A stretch of 64,000 nt of DNA from Megaleporinus macrocephalus (GCA_021613375.1 CM038720.1:4031889-4095888), one strand, 5' to 3'; positions 50,505-63,660 are shown, counted from the first letter of the stretch. Translations and numbers: made by a program. The notes: generated from the sequence alone by a model not told the origin.

Positions 50505-50670
50505 AACCTATCCATGTAGTGAAACACCCACATATTCACACAGTAGTGAGCACACTTGCCTGGGGAGCAGTTGGAGGTCAGGTGCCATGCTCAAGAGCAC
50601 GTCTGTCGTGTATTGCTGGTTCAGGGGATGGAATCGGCAACCTTACCTTCATCCCTAACCTTCAGCCCAC
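50505..50670. mobile_element. Short interspersed repeat fragment
   Basis: Contains GGGGAGCAGTTGGAGGTCAG, GTGCCATGCTCAAGAGCACG and GGGGATGGAATCGGCAACCT, the order found in a fish repeat family whose name I do not know. Confidence 0.5.
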
Positions 50671-51002
50671 AACTGCCCTTAATGAATTACTCTGATGGTA
50701 CTCTTGACTTACTACAGGTAGAATTAAGTCTCTGAGCCCGGAATACCTGCTATAGCACTACGAGCGTGCATGAGACCTCTCGCAAGAACTGGGTAACCAT
50801 GTCCCATACCAACAACTATAAGCCTACAGTAGCTATAAGAAGAACACAGCTCAGTATTCCCAGCATAAAAGAAATTGCCACCAAGCAAAGGAATAAAATT
50901 CACCCAACGCCAACAAGTTTGGTCAGTCCAAATAAGTTTGAACCCCCTGTAATACAATCAGGTTACACTTTTCAGCTATTTACATGTAGAAACAACATGA
51001 GT

Positions 51003-51858
51003 TATGACTGCATGTGAAGGGGAGTCGGATTCTGTACATTCAGCTCTCTGGCTGTTCATGAGGGTCTCAAAGTGCAATTGTGGTGTAAAAATGTGAATCA
51101 CACTCCGTAAGTGTGGGGCACCCCAAGAGCCAGTTCTTCAAAAATACCAATTCTCACATTATGCTGCTTCAATAGAATCCATTACATTCAAGTTTGAAGT
51201 TGAGTTGCATCCCTGCCAATGGTTGTGCAACTACATTGTTATCCGTTTTTCACTTTCTGCCAGATCTTTGCCAAGCAACTCATCCCACAGTTTTCAAAAT
51301 ATTAACTCCATTCCAACTACAGATTGTCTGATTGTGTGATTCAGGCTCGTATACAGCTTTTTGATTCCTGAAAACAACACATTATTTTCATAGGGAATGA
51401 ACAGGATCGAAAAGTGCAAGCCAATCTACTTATGACTGCATGTGAAGGGGAGTCGGATTCTGTACATTCAGCTCTCTGGCTGTTCATGAGGGTCTCAAAG
51501 TGCAATTGTGGTGTAAAAATGTGAATCACACTCCGTAAGTGTGGGGCACCCCAAGAGCCAGTTCTTCAAAAATACCAATTCTCACATTATGCTGCTTCAA
51601 TAGAATCCATTACATTCAAGTTTGAAGTTGAGTTGCATCCCTGCCAATGGTTGTGCAACTACATTGTTATCCGTTTTTCACTTTCTGCCAGATCTTTGCC
51701 AAGCAACTCATCCCACAGTTTTCAAAATATTAACTCCATTCCAACTACAGATTGTCTGATTGTGTGATTCAGGCTCGTATACAGCTTTTTGATTCCTGAA
51801 AACAACACATTATTTTCATAGGGAATGAACAGGATCGAAAAGTGCAAGCCAATCTACT
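51003..51858. repeat. Tandem direct duplication, 2 x 428 bp
   Basis: 51003-51430 and 51431-51858 appear identical over their whole length, both from TATGACTGCATGTGAAGGGG to AAGTGCAAGCCAATCTACT. No coding frame is recognised. Confidence 0.93.
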
Positions 51859-52929
51859 GAACTTCTGGTCGACCGACAGACACCATTTCAAATACACTGA
51901 CTCATGGCAGACCCTCGACCATGACTGTAGTGCTGGTTCGACCCACACTCGTCTGTTTGTAATTTTTTTTCAATCCATCCTTTTTCTCCATAAAGTCCTA
52001 TTCATTTTTGAGTGCAGCCAAAAGTATGGTTTCATTTAACCTACAGCCACCAAATTGCATGTACCCAATCAGGACAGATCACGAAACTCTAGTCCACAGA
52101 CATACTGACCCACACTAGCCTAGTTGTCGTTTATTCCATCTCCTGTTCCTCCCCTGGGGTCCCATTCATTTTCGGCCAAACCCAAGCATTATGGTTTTGT
52201 TAAACCTACAGCCTCCAAAGTGTCTGTACTCAGAGCAGATCCCCAAACACTAATCCACAGAAACACTGACCCACACTCCTCTATTTGTCGTTTATGTGCA
52301 ACCATCCATTTTTCTTGTTCTAAATGTTATTTATTATATTTTTTCTAGGTGGAACTTTTTGGTTAACAGTTTTGTATTACGTTTTGTTTCTATACAAGCC
52401 AGTGGAAGATTTGGACCGCACCCCTGCAGGCCCTCCACTTTTAGCTCCTCTGTCAAGCCAACCATTGTCTTCTTTTTTCTGTATCTCACTTTCCTTTTCT
52501 CTCTCATTTGCTAACATCCTTTTCTCTTTGTATGGTGTCTCTCGCTCTCTCTCTCTCCGTCTGCCTGCTTTGTACTCTGGCAGGTTCTCGTTTCGTGTGA
52601 ACTCGCTCCTCATCTGCATTCAGGTGCGAGACAGTTCCAACGGCAGCAGACGACTCTGTTAAGACGGATAAAGATACTGCGAGTTGCTGAGCCTTATTTA
52701 GAACACGCTCCCGAGAATACGTCATCCTCAGACAGCTTTCTGTCCTCAGACCCTCTCTGGTTCTCTGGAGCAAAGCCACAGGAGGACCATCATTGGTTAT
52801 CTAAGGATGCTTCTTCAAAAACTCCACCAAACACACTCAGATAATACAAACGCCAGCAATACAAAAGCTTTTTGGCAGCTTTATTTTTAAGCCTGCATCT
52901 CCAGAACTCTCAGTGCTGCTTCCCACAGC

Positions 52930-53760
52930 TCCCAGTGAGGAGGATACTGTGGTACCCAGATGGGGGGGCGAGGGTGTGTGTTCAAAGTGACGATAGCCCC
53001 ATTTATCGCTTCCGATGGCCTAAATTATTAAACTAAATAAATTCAACTCTTCTTCCGCTACTGGTATCAGCACAGCGGGGGAGTTGAACCGCCTGCGTCT
53101 CTCTCTCACTCGTACCCTGACCAAATTCGTAATGTGCACACCTCAGCTCCGCTTCTATCTTTAGCCTCCTGCCCTCTTTCCTCATCCACCTTTTCCTGTC
53201 TTTCCACGCTTCCCTTTTGTTCCCTGATCCATCTCTTTCCTCCCTTCACCCTAGCTCGCCTTGCGAGCATGAATGGTTGCCATGGAAACTGCCTCCCCCA
53301 TTCCTCGCTCGCCCACTCCCTGCCACCGTCGCTGCAACCGCAGCAGCAGCAGCAGCAGCATCTCTCAGAGTTCGGGCGCTGTTGCCTGGCAACAAGACAC
53401 ACAGTGTTCCCTAGCAACAGGACCACCGCAGGGGCCTGCCAATCCTGGACTGTGCATCTCCAACCCCCCACATCCCCTTCTCGCCCTCTCTCCATCTTTC
53501 ATGCAGCTACCTTTCTGGGCTAGCGTCTTCGTTTCTATGCTTCTCCACTGCTTGTTCAGCTCCAGAACCTTTTTCTCTTCTCCTCTGTGGTTCTGTTTCT
53601 CCTCAGAGGTCCTCGCTGCACAGGAGTATCGAGCTGAATATATTACCACTGACTGTAGACTAAAGCAAAGCAGTGCTTACACAACACATCTGCACCGAGT
53701 CGATACCAGCTTGGCACTAAGCACCGGAGTGAGCCCACAAACACAAAGACTATAAAGTAG
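52930..53760. promoter_or_regulatory. GC-richer intronic island with three RFX X-box motifs
   Basis: Within an AT-rich, repeat-laden intron this segment is non-repetitive and GC-richer. It contains GGTTGCCATGGAAAC (53275-53289), GTTGCCTGGCAAC (53381-53393) and GTTCCCTAGCAAC (53406-53418), all near-palindromic RFX-type X-boxes, and a CAG run (53341-53361). It is a candidate enhancer or alternative promoter in the position of mammalian HS7. Open frames on both strands here (up to about 160 codons) look like by-products of composition. Confidence 0.5.
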
Positions 53761-53844
53761 TGCATATGTGGATCAGGTTCTCTGGAAGGGACGACAATGA
53801 GTCCTTAGGTGTTGAGAGCTACTAGTATATTTACACTGTACCTT

Positions 53845-54430
53845 TCAAGGCAAGGCAGTTCAATTTATGTGGCCCAGTTCATATCATCACTGTCCAAAGA
53901 AAAACAGGAATCTCCAAAACTGCAAATTTACAGGAAAGGCCAAAAACCTTCTTTACTTTCAATGGAAGCCAATGGAACCTGAATTTCTTCCAAGTGATTT
54001 GGGCCCATTTCCATTGGACCATTTATCATGAAATTCTCGCATAGTATAAATGGCAGCTGCCATCTTCAAGTGATGCAGAGAAATAAGAAAAAATGGTCAT
54101 TAAAAGTGCTTTACAAATAAACAAATACAAGAAATATAACATAATCAAAACATGATTCATACATGATTTACTGAAAGAATACAGAATATTTGCATTAGAA
54201 CAAAAAGTGCTATCACAGGTGCAGTAGAGTTAATAGTGAGTGTTTTAAACTGAGCTGCTCAAACAGAAACATCTCCAGCCTGGATCTCAAAGTATCTAGT
54301 ACCAGAGTTCTTCTAATGCTCTCTCTCAGCTTTATCCATAGTGCCATAGTAGCTGAACACAGCTTCTCTATGTTTAGTCTTAACCATAGGCAGGACTGAC
54401 AGACTAGCATCTAATGATCTGAGTGTTCTG
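53845..54430. mobile_element. Fish interspersed repeat split by a second repeat
   Basis: The left edge CAAGGCAAGGCAGTTCAATT and the right portion from AAAAGTGCTTTACAAATAAA look like one dispersed teleost repeat. Between them, 53880-54080 is copy 2 of the repeat at 48036-48250, suggesting a nested insertion. Confidence 0.5.
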
Positions 54431-55689
54431 CTCAGCTCACATCACTGCAGCATCAAATCAGCTTCAAATGAATCTCACACAAGGGTGTAGAATTAGCATG
54501 GACCGAAGTGACCTGTCCCCACCAATACTTTGATCCCCTCCAGAAAAAAGACCCTGATCGGTCAACGTCTCATTAACCTAGAGGTGCAGAAAGGGTTAAA
54601 TCACGTTCTCTACTGGAGTCCTGCCTCACAATAACACATATGGTCAGTGTGATTGGCTGTGCTGAGCTGCTGTCACGTGAGACTCTGTAGCTACGTTTGG
54701 TTGTTAGCAGCACCAAAACTGGAAGGAAAACTTTCCAGTCATATGAGACTCACTGTTCCAAACTCAGGTGCAGCCTGTGTGACACATGGGTGTGAAAAGC
54801 AAGTGAGGACGCCAGCAAAAAAGCTATTTTTCAAAGAAGTCACTTAAAGTCTAGCTCACTAATGAAATGAGTCCATCATAATAACGTTGGCGATGCTAGG
54901 CTTTGGTCCACAGCATACAGCAGGCTAACACCGTCTGTAGCTGTGAATAACAAGCAGTGTTCACTACTTTTACGTTGGAGGGGTAGATTCATAGGTCCCC
55001 ACCAAGAGCAAATCTACGCCCTTGATTTCACATGAACATGATCTCAAGTAAAACTGGGGCAAAGTTAAGGTTTGTCATTATTTCCAGGAGATTAAACACA
55101 AGATAGCCCACGGCATCAAGTGTAAAGGCAATTCATCACCAAGGGTCTGAAAGGTTGTGTTTAGATTCCTTGAACATCTGAAGTAACGCGATTATTTAAC
55201 ACTACTGATGCTAATTCTTTGCACTAAAGCTTCATTTAACCCACAAAACTACATACAGTTCACGAACAGTTATTACTGTCGCACAACACGCTTATGCTGC
55301 AGAATCGTGACATAAAGATGATGCGATTTGATGGCGAGGGTTGCAAAATGGAGAAAGAGAGAAAGCATTAAGGGGTGAACGGAAGATATAGACCCGAGAA
55401 AATGACGAAGGGTTCAGAATTTGGGCTTATTTAAAACTACAACTACAGTACAACTACTACAAATACAGTGTGTCTACTGAAATACTCAACTAGTCAACCA
55501 CAGTAGTGTGACGTCAGTGCTACAGCACCTCAACAGAAAGCACACAGTCAGCTAAGAATTCATGTTACTGTTTAGAATAAAAGTCAAAATTACACTCATA
55601 CACACACACTTTCTTTATTGTGATGCATAACATACACCAGAAAGTAAAATATCAGGTGGTATAAACTGCAGTGCAGCTTAAAATGCACC

Positions 55690-57335
55690 GATTCAGTACA
55701 ACAGGTACATTCAGTTTAGTCTGACTGCAGGGGATGAATCAGCAGGTATATTTAGTTTAGTCTGATTGCAGTGGATGAATCAGTAGGTATATTCAGTTTA
55801 GTCTGATTGCAGTGAGTAGGTCAGCAGGTATATTCACTTTAGTCTGATTGCAGTGGAAGAATCAGTAGGTATATTCAGTTTAGTCTGATTGCAGTGAGTA
55901 GGTCAGCAAGTATATTCACTTTAGTCTGATTGCAGTGGAAGAATCAGTAGGTATATTCAGTTTAGTCTGATTGCAGTGGATGAATCAGTAGGTATATTCA
56001 GTTTAGTCTGATTGCAGTGAGTAGGTCAGCAAGTATATTCACTTTAGTCTGATTGCAGTGGAAGAATCAGTAGGTATATTCAGTTTAGTCTGATTGCAGT
56101 GAGTAGGTCAGCAAGTATATTCAGTTTAGTCTGATTGCAGTGGAAGAATCAGTAGGTATATTCAGTTTAGTCTGATTGCAGTGGATGAATCAGCAGGTAT
56201 ATTCAGTTTAGTCTGATTGCAGTGGATGAATCAGCAGGTATCTTCAGTTTAGTCTGATTGTAGTGAGTAGGTCAGCAGGTATATTCTCTTTAGTCTGATT
56301 GCAGTGGAAGAATCAGTAGGTATATTCAGTTTAGTCTGATTGCAGTGGATGAATCAGCAGGTATATTCAGTTTAGTCTGATTGCAGTGGATGAATCAGCA
56401 GGTATCTTCAGTTTAGTCTGATTGTAGTGAGTAGGTCAGCAGGTATATTCTCTTTAGTCTGATTGCAGTGGAAGAATCAGTAGGTATATTCAATTTAGTC
56501 TGAGTTCAAAAAATAGGTCAGCAGGCATAGTCAGATGAGTCTGACTCCAGTGAGTAGGTCAGCAGGTATATTCAGTTTAGTCTGATTGCAGTGAGTAGGT
56601 CAGCAAGTATATACACTTTAGTCTGATTGCAGTGGAAGAATCAGTAGGTATATTCAGTTTAGTCTGATTGCAGTGGATGAATCAGCAGGTATATTCAGTT
56701 TAGTCTGATTGCAATGAGTAGGTCAGCAGATATAGTCAGTATATCAGTAGGTATATTCAGTTTAGTAGGTATATTCAGTTTAGTCTGATTGCACTGAATT
56801 ATATCAGTAGGTTTATTCAGTTTAGTCTGATTGCACTGAAATATATCAGTAGGTATATTCAGTTTAGTCTAATTGCACTGGATTATATCAGTAGGTATAT
56901 TTAGTTCAGTCTGATTGCACTGAATTATATCAGTAGGTATATTCAGTTTAGTCTGATTGCACTGAAATATATCAGTAGGTATAATCAGTTTAGTCTGATT
57001 GCACTGAAATATATCAGTAGGTATAATCAGTTTAGTCTGATTGCACTGAATTATATCAGTAGGTATAATCAGTTTAGTCTGACTGCACTGAAATATATCA
57101 GTAGGTATAATCAGTTTAGTCTGATTGCACTGAAATATGTCAGTAGGTATAATCAGTTTAGTCTGATTGCACTGAATTATATCAGTAGGTTTATTCAGTT
57201 TAGTCTGATTGCACTGAAATATATCAGTAGGTATAATCAGTTTAGTGCAATTGCACTGGATTATATCAGTAGGTATATTTAGTTCAGTCTGATTGCACTG
57301 AATTATATCAGTAGGTATATTCAGTTTAGATTAGA
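55690..57335. repeat. 41-42 bp minisatellite, about 40 units
   Basis: The unit GTAGGTATATTCAGTTTAGT is followed by CTGATTGCAGTGGATGAATCA in the left two-thirds. From about 56720 it changes to CTGATTGCACTGAAATATATCA, so two unit types are spatially segregated. Confidence 0.95.
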
Positions 57336-58454
57336 TTATATACTTTAACATTTTTTTATGTGTTTGGAGTTACTAGGATAGCCAAAATTAGAAAATTCCA
57401 CCAACTTCCAAGACTGAACTTTGGAGGTGTAGCTCTTTGAGAAACTGAAGAATCTCAAAAAGATTTGAAGATTAGGTGAGAACAAAACTAAATACTGAAA
57501 ATTGAGGCTTCTGCATAATTTACAAACTAAAAACTTAATAGGCATTATCAATGGAAATTATGGAAATGTATGGTGGTCACTTGCCTTGTACTATTAAAAA
57601 CATTTTCAACAAATTCTAATCATAAAACATTACCTTCTATTTACAGAAGTTAAAAGTTCAGAATCTGCACTTTAAAGAGAATCTACAATGATCCCAGAGT
57701 AACAGCTTTTGATACCAGCAACAGTAGCTGAGACTTCTAAGGGCAAGAGCAACCAGGTACACCAACTTAATAGATTCCTGCCCTTCCCGTCTTTCTACTT
57801 CTCTGTCAGTCCATTGTGACTGTGCTCTATCAGATTGTCAATACTTCAGTCGTCTCCCACCCAGGAGACCCACGACTCCTGTCTAATCTCTCTAATGGGA
57901 CAGCAGATCGATCTGCCCATATCTGTGAGGACTACTAAATATGAACACAATGCACTCATTGACCTAGTCTCAGTCTTCTCTCACCATGATATTCAAATCT
58001 CACAGGAGAGAAATAACCTGCTATGTTTCCATTATTACTCTACTAGGCTCCCCAATCCCTAATAATCCCAGCATTAATTAAAAATATGCAATTTATTTGC
58101 AACAAGGTTATTAAATGACTGGAAATTAATGACCTGCTCCACCCCACCTGCTTCTTTGACAGAGGGTGAGGCAGGATTTGATCTGACCTGGTACAAATTA
58201 GACTGTTAATTAAGGTAGCCAGGCTTGTTAAGAGCGCAAAATACCACAAAAGGCGAGCAAGTATTTACGGAGAATTAAATGCCCACCAGTTACAACCACA
58301 GGACTTACATATGTAGGTGACGTTCAAAGAATGAACAAGCCTTACATAATGCTGATAAAAATCATATTAACCTAAAGACAATACAGACTTGAGTAGACGA
58401 ACATGCCATCCTAAAGTAAAAAAAAAAACCTCACATTTCTACCAACAGAGTTAT

Positions 58455-59365
58455 TTAGAGTTCTACATTCAACCTAATGAGAAACTGTAACTCAGTTTAT
58501 ATACAATACCTACATTTAGAGTTCTGCATTCAACCTAATAAGAAACTGTAACTCAGTTTATATACAATACCTACATTTAGACTTATACATTCAACCTAAT
58601 GAGAAACTGTAACTCAGTTTATATACAATACCTACATTTAGAGTTTTACATTCAACCTAATGAGAAACTGTAACTCAGTTTATATACAATACCTACATTT
58701 AGAGTTCTACATTATATACCTAATGAGAAACTGTAACTCAGTTTCTATACAATACCTACATTTAGAGTTATACATTCAACCTAATGAGAAACTGTAACTC
58801 AGTTTATATACAATACCTACATTTAGAGTTATACATTCAACCTAATGAGAAACTGTAACTCAGTTTATATACAATACCTACATTTAGAACAAGTTATACA
58901 TTCAACCTAATAAGAAACTGTAACTCAGTTTATATACAATACCTACATTTAGAGTTATACATTCAGCCTAATGAGAAACTGTAACTCAGTTTCTATACAA
59001 TACCTACATTTAGAGTTATACATTCAACCTAATGAGAAACTAAGTTTATATCACAATGCATTTAAAGTTATACATTTAACCTAATAAGAAACTGTTACTC
59101 AGTTTATATACAATACCTACATTAAGAGTTATACATTCAATCTAATGAGAAACTGTAACTCAGTTTATATGCAATACCTACATTTAGAGTTATACATTCA
59201 ACCTAATGAGAAACTGTAACTCACTTTACATCACAATACCTACATTTAGAGTTATACATTCAACCTAATGAGGGACTGCATAACTCAGTTTATATACAAT
59301 ACCTACATTTAGAGTTATACATTCAACCTAATGAGAGACTGTAACTCAATTCATATCACAATTCA
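58455..59365. repeat. 62-bp minisatellite, about 15 units
   Basis: The unit contains TAGAGTTATACATTCAACCT, AATGAGAAACTGTAACTCAG and TTTATATACAATACCTACAT, with small indels in some copies. Confidence 0.95.
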
Positions 59366-59969
59366 ACAGAAAGTTATGTATTTTAATATGGTTTAGTTAA
59401 GTCAGCAGGAACTGGGGAAGAGTGCCCATATTATCCTCTCCTAAAATAAATTAAATTATAGTGGTAGTTCATAATTACTTAGTCACTAATTATGTGTTTT
59501 GTTGTCGACTTGAACTAAAGGCTACGCTTGATAAACACTAAATTACACAGGAAATTCTCTTGCGAAAAGCATGCACTGGAAGACCCTTCAGTCATGACCC
59601 CTGATGGGTCTGAAACAGGTTTTAGTTGGTTGTGGGCAATAGATACACAATCTATGACTACATAGGCTTGTGGCTGCCTCACCAAATTACTGTCCATATA
59701 AACCCCTTTAGTGGGGCCTGGAAAAGATCAGCAGTAAAAATCAGGGTCTCAAGTTTATTTAAACATCAGCCTTAATCCATAACAGACACAGATTAATGAG
59801 GTAAATATGCACTGAACACCTCCACTCCAGTGTTTGGCACTGATTATGTTTAAATATAAAAGCAGATCAATGCCAGTTTTAGTTTGGCTAAAGGACAACT
59901 CTGGACTAAAACTCTGGACAAATCAGATATGCCATGTTGTGTATTAACACAAAATAAATACGTAAATGC

Positions 59970-61376
59970 AACCCCAATTCCAAAAGACATAAATAGAAAC
60001 AGAATGCAAACCTCATAGACCCATGTTTTATTCACAATAGAACATAAAACACATATCAGATGATGAAAGACATTTTAATATTTCATCAAATTTATGAACT
60101 CATTTAAAACTTGAAGGCTGGAAAAGTAATGGTACCAAAAAAAAAAACAGCTGTAAGAGCAATATGAAACTAAGTCACACGACTGGGTATTAAAAAAAAA
60201 GAATTTGCAGAGAGGCTGAGTCATTTAGAGGCAAAGATGGATAGAGGTTCACCAATCTGTGAAAAACTGCATCTAAAAACTGTGGAACAATTATGAAAAA
60301 ATCTTGAGATGTTGCATATCCCACCATCTACAGCACATAATATCATCAAACGATTCAGAGAATCTGGAGAAATCCTGGTGCGCAAGGGACAAGGTCGACA
60401 ATCAATATTGGATGCTTGTGATCTTCAGATACTCTGTGCTGCATTAAATTTTGTAAAATTTGTAAAAATTTGTTCTGGAAATCACTGCATGGGCTCAGAA
60501 ACATTCCAGAAATCACTGTCTGTGAACACAGTTCACCGTGGAATCCATAAATACAACCTAAAACAGTATAACGCAAAGAAGAAGCCACATGATCCAGAAG
60601 GGCTGCCGTCTTCTCTGGACCAGAGTTCATTTAACATGGACTGAGGCAAATGGAAAACTGTTCTGTTGTCAGATTCTTGAAATTATCTTTGTAAACAATG
60701 GATGTCGTGTCCTGTGGACTAAAGAGGACAGAGAGACCATCCAGTTTGTTATCAGCACACAGTTCAAAAGCCTGCATCTCTGATGGTCTGGAGCTGCATT
60801 ACCGTCTATGGCGTGAGCAGCTTACACATCTGGAAAGACTATCAGTGCTGAACAGTATACAGAGGTTTTAGAACAACATTCTAACTCTTTCTAACACTCT
60901 TTCAGAGAAGACCTTGTGCATTCCATCACATACTGCATCCATCACAACAGCATGACCTCACAGAGGAAGAGTCCATCTGCTGAACTGACCTGCCTGCAGT
61001 CCAGACCCATGACCCAAACTCTTTAGCAGCTAGAATCCAGCAGCTAGTTGAGTATTTCAACATTCCTCTCCCAGAACTCCAGCAGTTGGTCTCCTCACCT
61101 CCCAGACATTTACAGACTGTAGTTAAAATAAGAGCTGATGCCACACGACGGTAGACGTGATCCTGTCCCAACTTCTTTGAGATGTCTTAAAGCCATCAAT
61201 TCTAAATGAGTTAATCATTTTCATGGCATGTTCTGATACATCAGTGTGATACGTGTTCCATAGCCAATAAAATATAGATCTACGAGATTCGCATTTCATT
61301 GCATTCTGTTTGCATGTATTAACAGTATTATTTACATATTACCCAGCATTCCAGCAACTTTTTTGGAATTGGGGTT
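59970..61376 (+). mobile_element. Tc1-like DNA transposon relic
   Basis: Terminal inverted repeats AACCCCAATTCCAAAA (59970-59985) and TTTTGGAATTGGGGTT (61361-61376) bound a 1.4-kb element. The interior carries decayed transposase. Flanking target duplication is not clear. Confidence 0.8.
60309..60840 (+). pseudogene. Broken Tc1-like transposase
   Basis: The first frame (60309-60644) has a helix-turn-helix-like STAHNIIKRFRESGEI and GQGRQSILDACDL, then SVNTVHRGIHKYNLKQYNAK. After a frameshift near 60590 the frame from 60589 continues MIQKGCRLLWTRVHLTWTEA and NNGCRVLWTKEDRETIQFV. Frame changes and stops mean no active enzyme; the catalytic DDE set cannot be made out intact. Confidence 0.75.
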
Positions 61377-61584
61377 ATAAATAGAGATAATAACAGATTC
61401 AATGAACACTACTAGGAGTGTAACACTGCAGAACGAGTGAAGGTGTGACAATGCATTGTAGAGCATAGACACCAAACTTTAAAACAATCAACACTAATTA
61501 ACAACTCATTACTCCTCCTGCCTCCCAGCTCTAGTGTCATTCATAAGCATCTTCACAACATTATCAGTGTCACCAGTTTTCCAA

Positions 61585-61840
61585 TCAATCAATTATCTTT
61601 CGCTTTATCACACTAGTCGGGGTCAATCCTAGCGCCACTGGGCGTCATTGGGCGAAGGCGGGCTACACCATGGACAGGTCGTCAGTCCATCGCATGGCCA
61701 ACACACACTCATGTGCACACACACTCACACCTACAGGCAGTTTAGCGTGAGCGATCAACCTAACATGCATGTGGAAACCCATTTGCTGCCAGGCGACAGC
61801 GTTAACCACTACACGACCGTGCTAACCACTTAATTTTGTC
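61585..61840. mobile_element. Interspersed repeat fragment
   Basis: The block AGCGCCACTGGGCGTCATTG, then GCGGGCTACACCATGGACAG, GTCGTCAGTCCATCGCATGG and AACCTAACATGCATGTGGAA follows the order of a repeat widespread in fish and other vertebrates. Only a fragment remains. Confidence 0.6.
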
Positions 61841-62613
61841 CATAAGCACACCAAATCATGGACCCGGCATAGTGGGCTGCATATACACTGCTATACAAAA
61901 GGTTGCAATCATTGCCAAATTAGCAGTTATTGTAATTTTATACTTCTATATACTTCTGTGAACACATATTGCAAACAAGTGATATTTTCAATAATGTATA
62001 CGATATTTTCAGCATTAGAAAGTCTTAAAATCAAACAATTTTTTATTTTTACAAACAAATATTTATATATTTACAAACAAAAAATTATTTTTATTATACC
62101 TCAATTTCCTGTGCAATATCACTTGCACGTTAAGTCACCAGTGGCATTATTACGATCCAATGCAAAGAAAAAAGTCCACTCATCATATTTTTTATGGGTT
62201 TATTTACTGAAATGATCATCATGTATACATCAAAATTTCCATGAAGCCACAGAATCAGACTGGTTCTGTGTTACTGTACCTTGAAGACTCTTGTTGTTTT
62301 CTAATTGGCTGCTCTGGATTACATCAGCCCAAACTGTACCACTCCATTCACTGTAACATCAAAGTGAATGGGTGGGGCTAAACTGCTGTAATAGCCAGAT
62401 ATGTGTAAAAGTGTTGGCATTAGTGACACAATAACACTGACCTGGCTATTTGAACGGGCTGACCAGTGAACAGGATATTTAAATTATTTAATGTTATTTA
62501 TGCTGTTTACTGGTCAGAGTCTCAGTGTTACTGCCTCGCATGCACTGCCTATAGACCCACCTCTGTGGTACACACTCTAAACTGACTCTACTCGGGAAGT
62601 GGTTTGGTCTCAC

Positions 62614-62702
62614 CTGCAGCACTGGACACGGTGGGCCAGTTCTGCACCAGCATGCCCTGCGCCCCCTGCATCACTGCTGAGGACTCTTCCATGTGAACAG
62701 AA
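62614..62702 (-). CDS. pcdha: Protocadherin alpha constant region exon CP2
   Basis: On the minus strand TTTCACAG precedes TTCTGTTCACATGG, and GCTGCAG is followed by GTGAGA. The 89-bp exon gives a split serine-type codon, then SVHMEESSAVMQGAQGMLVQ and NWPTVSSAA, then a G that completes Asp with CP3. This matches the mammalian alpha CP2 pattern SSVHLEEAG...QQWPTVSSAT. Length and both splice phases fit CP3 exactly. CP1 is expected to the right of the window. It is part of the cytoplasmic region common to all alpha isoforms. Confidence 0.93.
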
Positions 62703-63047
62703 CTGTGAAACAAGCAAACAGTATAAAATTTAATTATATTCAATAATAAAATCACTCAGTGGTAGTTATTCATGGTTCAAAATATTGAATGACACAAAGT
62801 ATTTGGACAGACTGTACCTGGTTCAGACATAGTAAAGTCAAAGACTTAATAAAAGAGAGTTTTTCAGGAGATATCAATGAATAGATGTAGATCAGGTAGA
62901 TAGATATGAAATACTTGCTCCCATGAAGAAAAATACAGGGTTTTCTAAAAAGTGGACTTAAAAGCTATAAAGTATATGAGACTCACACCTAACAACCACC
63001 TGCATGACCCTGGTAGACCTCCAAACTGTCTCCATCAGATAAACTAC

Positions 63048-63660
63048 ACTATCATCTCCACTTACCATACAGGAGCTCCACTTACAGACTGTAGTTCATC
63101 TGATTCTCTGTATACTTTATTATTCTGTTCTTTAATGATCAGGACCCCCACAGGACCACCACAGAGCAGCTACTATGTTAGTGACATGTTAGTGTGTGTT
63201 GTGCTGGTGTGAGAAGATCAGACACAGCAGTCCTGCTGCTGCTGGAGTGTTTAAACACCTCAGTGTCACTGCTGGACTGAGAATCGTCCACCAACCAAAA
63301 CTATCCAGACAGCAGTGTCCTGTGGGCGGTGTCCTGTGTCCACTGATGAAGGACTAGAGGAACACAAACTGTGCAGCAGCAGATGAGCTACTGTCTCTGA
63401 CTTTACATCTACAAGGTGGACCAGCAAGTAGTAGGAGTGTCTATTAGAGTGGACTTCAAAGTCTCTCCCTAATAGTATCTCCTCTGTGGTGGTCCTGTGG
63501 GGGTCCTGATCATTAAAGAACAGAGTAATAAATTATACAGAGAATCAGATGAAATACAGTCTGTGAGTGGAGGTCTTGTATGGTCAGTGGAGCTGATACA
63601 GTGGACAGTGAGTGGAGGTCCTGTATGGTCAGTGGAGCTGATACAGTGGACAGTGAGTGT
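63048..63660. mobile_element. MITE with inverted repeats of about 100 bp
   Basis: The left arm (CACTTACAGACTGTAGTTCA ... CAGGACCCCCACAGGACCAC, to about 63167) is repeated inverted at about 63465-63597 (GTGGTCCTGTGGGGGTCCTG ... CAGTCTGTGAGTGGAGGTC). The right edge carries a 45-bp direct duplication (CCTGTATGGTCAGTGGAGCT). It has no protein-coding content. Confidence 0.85.

Larger units (their letters stand above)
43630..62613 (-). other. pcdha: Alpha constant intron CP2-CP3 (19 kb)
   Basis: GTGAGA donor at 62613 and TCCTCCAG acceptor next to 43629. The contents are mainly repeats: MITE fragments, four minisatellites, a LINE 3' piece, a Tc1-like relic and microsatellites. Stretches without any recognised element are 44866-45780, 45870-46200, 49450-49700, 49760-50500, 50670-51000, 51860-52930 and 54430-55680. 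In the mouse the corresponding intron contains the HS7 enhancer. Confidence 0.85.

Noticed and set aside
53134..53755. Several overlapping open frames of 94-160 codons on both strands
   Set aside because: They lie in a GC-richer, pyrimidine-biased island with a CAG run; no family signature or splice-consistent structure was found.
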